11,707 nucleotides of DNA, taken from JAKPUX01 sp035353815. Its GTDB lineage: Bacteria; Zhuqueibacterota; Zhuqueibacteria; Residuimicrobiales; Residuimicrobiaceae. The stretch is taken from contig DAOQAG010000088.1 of the NCBI GenBank assembly GCA_035353815.1, positions 1 to 11,707 on the forward strand, in the 5' to 3' direction. Both the position numbers and the translations under genes were made by a program. Positions 6,225 through 11,707 of the stretch are shown one piece after another (the first letter of the stretch is position 1; each line of letters begins with the position of its first letter). The notes under the pieces are model-generated. The model had not been told where the DNA came from and ran no database searches. It saw only the letters and a list, made by a program, of their open reading frames with translations.

Positions 6225-7418
6225 ATGGAGTGGTTCAAACGCGTCACCCCCGGGCTTGAGGCCCAGACCAAGCGAGAGCTCCCGGACGGGCTGTGGATCA
6301 AGTGCGACCGCTGCGGCGAGATTCTTTACAAAAAGGACCTCGAGCGCAACTTTCTCGTCTGCACGAAATGCGATTTCCATTTTCGCATGAACAGCGAGCA
6401 GTACGCTGAGCTGCTGGCCGATGAGGGCCGCTTGAAGGAACTGGATACCGGACTGGCGCCGGCCGATCCGCTGCAGTTCAAGGATTCGAAGAAATACGCC
6501 GACCGGCTGCGGGATTCCCAGGCCAAAACCGGGCTGCAGGATGCCGTCCGCACCGGTGAATGCACCCTGGGCGGGATGCCGGTCATCATGGCGCTCATGG
6601 ATTTTCGCTTCATCGGCGGCAGCATGGGATCGGTGGTCGGCGAAAAGATCAGCCGGGCCATCGACCGGGCCATAGCGACGCAGCGGCCGATGATCATCCT
6701 CTCGGCCTCGGGGGGAGCGCGCATGCAGGAGGGCATCCTCTCACTGATGCAGATGGCCAAGACCTCGGCCAAACTGGCCCAGCTCTCCGATGCGGGGCTC
6801 GCCTATATCTCGATCCTCACCGATCCCACCGCCGGCGGGACCACCGCGAGTTTTTCCATGCTCGGGGATATCATCATTGCCGAGCCCGGGGCGTTCATCG
6901 GCTTCGCCGGTCCGCGGGTCATCAAGCAGACCATCGGTCAGGACCTGCCGGAAGGTTTCCAGCGCGCCGAATTTGTCCAGGAGCATGGTTTTGTCGACCT
7001 GATCCTGCACCGGCGCGACCTCAAGGAGCATCTCGAGCATCTCCTCCGTTTCTTCGGCAGTTCCGTCCGCGCCCGGGGCGGGCGCCGCAGTGCGCGCGCA
7101 GCCGCAGCCGGTGCTGCGCCGCGCCCGAAATCCGCTGCGGCGGTTCGGAGTGCACAGGCTTCGCCCGTCACGGCGGCCGAGACCGCACCGGCCAGGCGGA
7201 GCCAGCCGCGCTCAGCGGCCGCGAAAAAAGCCGCCGATAGCGGTACTGCCGCACCGGCCAGGCGAAGCCAGCCGCGCTCAGCAGCCGCGAAAAAAGCCGG
7301 CGATAGCACCACTGCTGCGCCGGCGCAGCCCAAACGATCTCGAGCCGGCGCATCCGATAAACCAGTCCGGGCCAAATCCGGCGCACGCCAGCAACCACCA
7401 CCACAAGACATCGAGTAG
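6225..7418 (+). CDS. accD: Acetyl-CoA carboxylase carboxyltransferase beta subunit with long basic tail
   Basis: AccD with AccA transfers carboxyl from biotin carrier protein to acetyl-CoA, forming malonyl-CoA for fatty acid synthesis. Residues 1-280 are a complete AccD: N-terminal zinc ribbon with C27, C30, C46 and C49 (CDRC, CTKC), crotonase fold with FIGGSMGSVVGEK (129-141), SASGGARMQEG (160-170) and GGTTASF (204-210), and the usual C-terminal helix EHLLRF. Typical AccD is ~280-305 aa; this one is 397. The extra residues 281-397 are Ala/Pro/Ser/Arg/Lys-rich with about 25 basic and 6 acidic residues (counted by eye) and two near-identical 22-residue repeats. The tail is probably disordered and resembles histone H1-like tails. 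The ATG follows AAGGAG (6214-6219) by 5 nt. accA is not in the window. Confidence 0.95.
   Translation: MEWFKRVTPGLEAQTKRELPDGLWIKCDRCGEILYKKDLERNFLVCTKCDFHFRMNSEQYAELLADEGRLKELDTGLAPADPLQFKDSKKYADRLRDSQAKTGLQDAVRTGECTLGGMPVIMALMDFRFIGGSMGSVVGEKISRAIDRAIATQRPMIILSASGGARMQEGILSLMQMAKTSAKLAQLSDAGLAYISILTDPTAGGTTASFSMLGDIIIAEPGAFIGFAGPRVIKQTIGQDLPEGFQRAEFVQEHGFVDLILHRRDLKEHLEHLLRFFGSSVRARGGRRSARAAAAGAAPRPKSAAAVRSAQASPVTAAETAPARRSQPRSAAAKKAADSGTAAPARRSQPRSAAAKKAGDSTTAAPAQPKRSRAGASDKPVRAKSGARQQPPPQDIE
7185..7316 (+). repeat. Two tandem 66-bp repeats in the accD tail
   Basis: Copy 1 is 7185-7250 and copy 2 is 7251-7316. By eye they match at 59 of 66 positions, with four of the seven differences near the ends of the units. 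Each encodes 22 residues beginning APARRSQPRSAAAKKA, with two amino-acid differences. The 66-bp period keeps the frame, so copy number can change without breaking accD. A degenerate third start (GCGCCGGCGCAG) follows at 7317. Confidence 0.93.
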
Positions 7419-7421
7419 CCC

Positions 7422-8186
7422 GTGAGAATCCTCCTCAGCAACGATGACGGCATCAATGCCCCGGGATTGGCGGCCCTGGCCGCTGAAATGACCCGGCATG
7501 GTGAGATTATTATCTACGCCCCGATCTCCGAGATGAGCGCGGTCGGCCATGCCATCACCCTCAGCGATCCCCTGCGTGTCAGCGAAATGCGCAAGAACGG
7601 CGCCTTCTTTGGTTATGCCGTCCGCGGCACCCCGGCCGACTGCGTCAAGGTGGCCATTTGGGATCTCGGACGCCAGAACCGCATGCCCGACATTGTCATT
7701 TCGGGCATCAACCAGGGCTCCAATACCGGCATCAACACCATTTATTCCGGGACAGTCTCGGCAGCGACCGAAGGGGCGATCTCGGGCATTCCGGCCATCG
7801 CCATGAGCCTGGCCTCCTATTCCAACAGCGATTTCTCCGTGGCCGCCGAGTTCGCCGGCGTGATCACCCACCAGCTCCTCGCGCATCCCCTGCCGCCCGG
7901 GGTTTTTCTCAATGTCAATGTGCCGTCGGTGCCGCGCAGCGAGATATGCGGCGTCCGCATTACCCGGCAGGGAACGACCAACTGGATCGAAGAATATGAA
8001 ATCCGCAAGGATCCGCATAACCGTAATTATTACTGGCTTACCGGCGAGAAGCGGGAGGACGAGCCGGATCAGGAGCTCGACGACCAGGCGATCCTGGAGC
8101 GGATGATCTCAATCACGCCGATCCATTGTGACATGACCTGTTATCCCGCCCTTAAAACCTTGCGGGAATGGAAGATCACATTTTGA
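7422..8186 (+). CDS. surE: 5'/3'-nucleotidase SurE
   Basis: SurE is a metal-dependent phosphatase that dephosphorylates nucleoside 5'- and 3'-monophosphates, and in some species short polyphosphate. The 254-aa product has the N-terminal LLSNDDGINAPG, with metal ligands D8 and D9, S39 in SEMSAVGHAIT, and N97 in SGINQGSNTG, followed by YSGTVSAATEG (108-118), the family active-site pattern. Length agrees with the family (~250). The start is a GTG only 3 nt after the accD stop with no clear ribosome site, so it is probably translated by coupling to accD. The Asp/Glu-rich segment around 208-222 and the ITPIHCDMT end are also SurE-like. Confidence 0.95.
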   Translation: MRILLSNDDGINAPGLAALAAEMTRHGEIIIYAPISEMSAVGHAITLSDPLRVSEMRKNGAFFGYAVRGTPADCVKVAIWDLGRQNRMPDIVISGINQGSNTGINTIYSGTVSAATEGAISGIPAIAMSLASYSNSDFSVAAEFAGVITHQLLAHPLPPGVFLNVNVPSVPRSEICGVRITRQGTTNWIEEYEIRKDPHNRNYYWLTGEKREDEPDQELDDQAILERMISITPIHCDMTCYPALKTLREWKITF

Positions 8187-8208
8187 CTGCCCGTAAGGAC
8201 GATTGATC

Positions 8209-9747
8209 ATGGAGCACCTTGAACGGATCCTGATCCTCGATTTCGGATCGCAGTATACCCAGCTGATCGCGCGCCGCATCCGCGAGCTGGGCGTTTACTC
8301 CGAGATCAGACCCTACTCCCTGCCGCTCGCCGAAGTGCAGGCGCTCCGGCCCCGGGGCATCATCCTCTCCGGCGGCCCCTCCTCGGTGTATGGCGCGGAT
8401 GCGCCCCTCCCGGACCCGGCTATCCTCAAGCTCGACATCCCCATTCTCGGGATCTGCTACGGACTGCAGGTGATCAGTCATCTGTGCGGCGGCGAGGTGG
8501 CGCGCGCGCCGCAGCGCGAGTACGGCCGGGCTGAATTGCAGATTGACGAGCCGGAGAGCCTTTTCGCGGGGCTGGGCGGATCGCTAACGGTCTGGATGAG
8601 CCATGGCGATCATCTCACCCGCATTCCGCCCGAGTTCACGGTCATCGCCCATACCGCCAACGCCCCGATCGCCGCCATCTCGCACCGCCACCGCCCGGTG
8701 TTCGGCATCCAGTTCCATCCCGAGGTGGTGCATACCCCGCGCGGCGCGGAACTGCTCGGCAATTTCGTCTTTAAAAGCTGCGGCTGCCGCGGCGACTGGA
8801 ATGCCAGCTCCTTTGTCGAGAGCACAGTGGCGGAGATCCAGGCGCGGGTCGGTACCGAGCGCGTCCTCTGTGCCCTCTCGGGCGGCGTCGACTCCACGGT
8901 CGCCGCAGCACTGGTGGGGCGTGCCATCGGCCATCAGCTCACCTGTATCTTTGTCGACACCGGTCTGCTGCGCGAAAACGAGGGCGCGGAGGTCTGCCGC
9001 TTTTACCGCAATGCCGATTTCGAGTTCCGGCTGGTCGATGCCAGCGAGCGTTTTCTCGACCGGCTTGCCGGGGTGGCCGATCCCGAGCAAAAACGCAAGA
9101 TCATCGGCCGCGAGTTCATCGCGGTATTCGAGGAAGAGGCTCGGCGGATCGGCGGTGTACACTATCTGGTGCAAGGCACCCTCTATCCCGACGTCATCGA
9201 AAGCGTCTCGACGCGCGGGCCCTCAGCGACCATCAAGAGCCATCACAATGTCGGCGGGCTGCCCGAAAAGATGGACCTCAAGCTGATCGAGCCGCTGCGC
9301 GAGCTGTTCAAGGACGAGGTGCGCAAGGTCGGTCGCGAGCTGGCGGTGCCCGAGTACATCCTCGGCCGTCATCCCTTCCCCGGTCCCGGGCTGGCGGTAC
9401 GCGTTCTCGGCACGATCACGCCGGAGCGGCTGGAGATTCTCCGGCCGGCCGACCGCATTTTTATGGAAGAGCTGCGCCGCAGCGGGGAGTACAACCGCAT
9501 CTGGCAGGCCTTTGCGGTGCTGCTGCCGATCCAGACCGTCGGGGTCATGGGCGATGAACGCACCTATGAAAACGTGATCGCCCTGCGCGCCGTCACCAGC
9601 ATGGACGGCATGACCGCCGATTGGGCCGAGATTCCCCGGCCGCTGCTGGCGCAAATCTCGAATCGGATCATCAACGAAGTAAAAGGCGTCAATCGGGTGG
9701 TTTACGATATCAGTTCCAAGCCGCCCAGCACGATCGAATGGGAATAG
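8209..9747 (+). CDS. guaA: GMP synthase (glutamine-hydrolysing)
   Basis: GuaA converts XMP to GMP with ATP and glutamine-derived ammonia, the last step of de novo guanine nucleotide synthesis. The 512-aa protein has a class I glutamine amidotransferase domain (~5-190) with nucleophile C83 (GICYGLQ) and H170/E172 (QFHPEV). The ATP-pyrophosphatase domain (~195-390) has the PP-loop LSGGVDST (223-230). The C-terminal dimerisation domain ends VYDISSKPPSTIEWE, the family's canonical terminus. The ATG at 8209 is chosen because AAGGA (8195-8199) lies 9 nt before it. A TTG two codons upstream (8203) is too close to that site. All key residues are intact and length is normal. It lies 22 nt after surE. 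Confidence 0.98.
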   Translation: MEHLERILILDFGSQYTQLIARRIRELGVYSEIRPYSLPLAEVQALRPRGIILSGGPSSVYGADAPLPDPAILKLDIPILGICYGLQVISHLCGGEVARAPQREYGRAELQIDEPESLFAGLGGSLTVWMSHGDHLTRIPPEFTVIAHTANAPIAAISHRHRPVFGIQFHPEVVHTPRGAELLGNFVFKSCGCRGDWNASSFVESTVAEIQARVGTERVLCALSGGVDSTVAAALVGRAIGHQLTCIFVDTGLLRENEGAEVCRFYRNADFEFRLVDASERFLDRLAGVADPEQKRKIIGREFIAVFEEEARRIGGVHYLVQGTLYPDVIESVSTRGPSATIKSHHNVGGLPEKMDLKLIEPLRELFKDEVRKVGRELAVPEYILGRHPFPGPGLAVRVLGTITPERLEILRPADRIFMEELRRSGEYNRIWQAFAVLLPIQTVGVMGDERTYENVIALRAVTSMDGMTADWAEIPRPLLAQISNRIINEVKGVNRVVYDISSKPPSTIEWE

Positions 9748-9830
9748 GCTGTTTGCCCGGGTGAAGCGGGCGGACGGGTGCTGTGCTGCATTTCGACTGA
9801 ACCCGGGATGACGGGAACTGGAGGCCGCTA
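9748..9830 (+). other. guaA-glmS intergenic region with GC hairpin
   Basis: This is the longest gap in the plus-strand operon (83 nt). It contains a possible hairpin GCCCG-GGTGAAG-CGGGC (9755-9771) and a longer-range inverted pair CCCGGGT (9756-9762) / ACCCGGG (9801-9807), which would compete with it. There is no T-tract after either, so this is not a convincing intrinsic terminator, but it could be an attenuator-like or RNA-stability element. A ribosome site GGAGG (9820-9824) lies 6 nt before the glmS ATG. No promoter was recognised with confidence. Confidence 0.35.
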
Positions 9831-11663
9831 ATGTGTGGGATAGTAGGCTATATCGGACGACAGAATGTACTGCCGCTGCTTCTCAATGGTTTGCACCGCC
9901 TGGAGTACCGCGGCTATGACAGCGCGGGGATCGCCCTGTGGACCGGAGAGGGGATATGGATGGAGAAAGCGGCGGGCAAAATTGCCGAGCTCGAACGGAT
10001 TCTCCCCGAGCAGACGCCGCAGAGCACGCTCGGCATCGGCCATACCCGCTGGGCGACGCATGGCGAGCCCAACACAGTCAACGCCCATCCCCACAGCGAC
10101 TGCAGCTGCCGGGTGGCGGTGGTCCACAACGGCATTATCGAAAACTTTATCCTGCTGCGCGACGAACTGCAGCGCAAGGGCCATACCTTCGTCTCGGATA
10201 CCGACAGTGAGGTCCTGAGCCATCTCTTCGAGGAAAATCTCAAGAAGGGAATGGATCTGGGCGAGGCGGTGCGCCAGGGACTGGCCTGTGTGCAAGGCAC
10301 CTACGGCCTGGCCATCATCGACCGCGATCATCCCGATACCCTGGTAGCGGCGCGCAACGGCTCGCCCCTGGTCATCGGCCATGGCGAGGGGGAGTTCTAC
10401 GTGGCTTCCGACGCGGCGCCGCTGGTCGGCGTGATCCAGAGCGTCACCTACCTCGACGATGGCGAGCTGGCCGTCCTTACCCGCAGCGGTATTGCAGTCA
10501 AAACTATCGAAAACTGTCCGGTCGCCAAGATCGCCGAGCCCATCGACCTCGACCTCCAGCAGATCGAAAAGGCCGGATATGCCCATTTCATGCTCAAGGA
10601 GATCATGGAACAGCCGAGCACCCTGGCCGACACCCTGCGCGGCCGGCTGATGTGGGAGGAGGGCACGACGCGCCTCGGCGGCATCGAGCATGATTTTGAA
10701 TCGCTGCTGTATGCCCGGCGCATCATCCTCACCGCCTGCGGCACATCCTGGCACGCCGCCCTGATCGGTGAATACCTGTTCGAAGAGCTGGTCGGCATTC
10801 CGGTGGAGGTGGAATACGCCTCGGAGTTCCGCTACCGCAATCCGATCGTCAACGACGATTCCGCCGTCATCGCCATCAGCCAATCGGGTGAAACCGCCGA
10901 CACCCTGGCGGCTATCCGCGAGGCCAAACGCAAGCGCAGCAAGGTCTATGGCATCTGCAATGTCGTGGGCTCCAGCATCGCCCGCGAAACCGACGCGGGG
11001 GTCTATCTTCATGCCGGACCTGAGATCGGCGTTGCTTCGACCAAGGCCTTCACCTCGCAGGTGACGGTGCTGGCGCTGATCACCCTGCTGCTCGGGCGGA
11101 TGCGCTCGGTTTCCTCAGCGCGTGGGCGCGAACTGGTCGGCGCGCTCCAGGCGATTCCCGGCAAGATCCAGAAGATTCTCGAACAGAGCGACCAGATCCG
11201 CGCCCTGGCCGAGATGCACAAGGAGGTGCGCAACTGTCTCTATCTCGGCCGCGGCTACAATTTTCCGGTCGCACTCGAGGGTGCCCTGAAGCTCAAGGAG
11301 ATCGCCTATATCCACGCCGAGGGCTATCCGGCGGCCGAGATCAAACACGGGCCGATCGCGCTCATCGACGACCATATGCCGGTGGTCTTTATCGCCACCC
11401 GGGACTCGGTCTATGATAAAATCCTCAGCAACATTGAAGAGGTGCGGGCGCGCAACGGCCGGGTGATCGCCATTGCCACCGAGGGTGACCAGGAAATAAA
11501 GAAACACGCCCAGCATGTTATTTATGTACCGCCGACCGTGGAGATGCTGACGCCGCTCCTTACCATCATCCCGCTGCAGCTCTTTGCCTATCACATGGCG
11601 ATCCTGCGCAACTGCGATGTGGATCAGCCCCGCAATCTGGCCAAGAGCGTGACCGTTGAATAA
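9831..11663 (+). CDS. glmS: Glutamine-fructose-6-phosphate aminotransferase (isomerizing)
   Basis: GlmS makes glucosamine-6-phosphate from fructose-6-phosphate and glutamine, committing carbon to peptidoglycan and lipopolysaccharide precursors. The 610-aa protein matches the usual ~609. The N-terminal class II amidotransferase domain has C2 (MCGIVGYIG, the catalytic Cys after Met removal), HTRWATHG (71-78) and HNGIIEN (99-105). Two SIS sugar-binding domains follow, with TACGTSWHA (301-309), SQSGETADT (350-358) and VASTKAFTSQ (401-410). EGALKLKEIAYIHAEG (483-498), H506 and the canonical ending PRNLAKSVTVE, including K605, complete the isomerase site. The start is fixed by the required Cys2 and by GGAGG 6 nt upstream. 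Confidence 0.98.
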   Translation: MCGIVGYIGRQNVLPLLLNGLHRLEYRGYDSAGIALWTGEGIWMEKAAGKIAELERILPEQTPQSTLGIGHTRWATHGEPNTVNAHPHSDCSCRVAVVHNGIIENFILLRDELQRKGHTFVSDTDSEVLSHLFEENLKKGMDLGEAVRQGLACVQGTYGLAIIDRDHPDTLVAARNGSPLVIGHGEGEFYVASDAAPLVGVIQSVTYLDDGELAVLTRSGIAVKTIENCPVAKIAEPIDLDLQQIEKAGYAHFMLKEIMEQPSTLADTLRGRLMWEEGTTRLGGIEHDFESLLYARRIILTACGTSWHAALIGEYLFEELVGIPVEVEYASEFRYRNPIVNDDSAVIAISQSGETADTLAAIREAKRKRSKVYGICNVVGSSIARETDAGVYLHAGPEIGVASTKAFTSQVTVLALITLLLGRMRSVSSARGRELVGALQAIPGKIQKILEQSDQIRALAEMHKEVRNCLYLGRGYNFPVALEGALKLKEIAYIHAEGYPAAEIKHGPIALIDDHMPVVFIATRDSVYDKILSNIEEVRARNGRVIAIATEGDQEIKKHAQHVIYVPPTVEMLTPLLTIIPLQLFAYHMAILRNCDVDQPRNLAKSVTVE

Positions 11664-11665
11664 TA

Positions 11666-11678
11666 TCCTTGCCAAGGA
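11666..11678 (+). promoter_or_regulatory. Hairpin overlapping the ribosome site of the last gene
   Basis: TCCTT-gcc-AAGGA is a perfect 5-bp stem with a 3-nt loop just after the glmS stop. Its right arm covers most of the AAGGAG ribosome site (11674-11679) for the following start codon. If it forms, it would reduce initiation unless ribosomes finishing glmS open it. The stem is short and partly AT, so stability is modest. Confidence 0.3.
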
Positions 11679-11685
11679 GATCCCC

Positions 11686-11707
11686 TTGTTGAAGGCCATT
11701 TTCCGAG
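11686..11707 (+). CDS. Start of an unidentified gene, cut by window edge
   Basis: After glmS, AAGGAG (11674-11679) is followed 6 nt later by TTG TTG AAG GCC ATT TTC CGA, giving (M)LKAIFR before the window ends. The spacing and the continued plus-strand layout support a real start, with TTG at 11686 or possibly 11689. Seven residues are too few to identify the product; they are merely consistent with a short cytoplasmic leader. No function is proposed. Confidence 0.5.

Noticed and set aside
8203..8208. TTG as start of guaA, two codons upstream of the ATG
   Set aside because: The AAGGA site ends only 3 nt before it, whereas the ATG at 8209 has a normal 9-nt spacing and gives the usual GuaA N-terminus.
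9755..9771. Rho-independent terminator after guaA
   Set aside because: A GC stem is possible, but no run of T follows it, and glmS continues closely in the same direction.
9748..9830. glmS ribozyme/riboswitch upstream of glmS
   Set aside because: The gap is only 83 nt, too short for the ~150-nt glmS ribozyme core, and no matching conserved segments were seen.
9828..11012. 394-codon open frame on the minus strand opposite glmS
   Set aside because: Antisense to an unambiguous glmS with all catalytic residues; its translation resembles no family I know.

Overview
The window is gene-dense, high-GC bacterial DNA (roughly 60% G+C by eye), with almost every base in a protein-coding gene. No rRNA, tRNA, CRISPR array or transposase was seen. 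The best organism guess is a member of the FCB superphylum outside well-known Bacteroidota (for example a KSB1/Calditrichota-like lineage). This rests mainly on a full-length PorX homologue (receiver plus PglZ domain), a regulator known from bacteria with type IX secretion, in a GC-rich genome. The phylum assignment is inference.

Layout. Bases 1-100 are a low-complexity G-tract that is probably an assembly edge or sequencing problem. Bases 101-2769 on the minus strand hold a two-gene unit: a topoisomerase IB of the large eukaryotic nuclear type, then an EamA/RarD-like permease whose start codon overlaps the topoisomerase stop (ATGA). An AT-rich divergent intergenic region (2770-2930) carries candidate promoters for both directions and a small inverted repeat. 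From 2931 to the right edge everything runs on the plus strand: porX, tsaE, tsaB, rimI, accD, surE, guaA, glmS, and the first codons of one more gene. Gaps run from overlaps of 11-20 nt up to 22 nt, except 83 nt before glmS, so porX to guaA looks like one co-transcribed unit with extensive translational coupling.

Functions. tsaE and tsaB belong to the t6A tRNA modification machinery. rimI encodes a GNAT N-terminal acetyltransferase commonly found beside tsaB. accD supplies the carboxyltransferase beta subunit for malonyl-CoA synthesis. surE encodes a nucleotidase, guaA makes GMP, and glmS makes glucosamine-6-phosphate for envelope synthesis. The right arm is therefore a housekeeping operon led by a signalling gene, porX.

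Most notable items: (1) a bacterial-context topoisomerase with all five catalytic residues, the N-terminal core and the coiled-coil linker of the nuclear TopIB family, and Ser in place of the Asn before the catalytic Tyr, which in eukaryotes is linked to camptothecin resistance; (2) AccD with an added ~117-residue, strongly basic, Ala/Pro-rich, repeat-containing tail resembling histone H1-like tails; (3) PorX heading a t6A/housekeeping operon. I did not find a clearly new multi-gene defence or mobile system.
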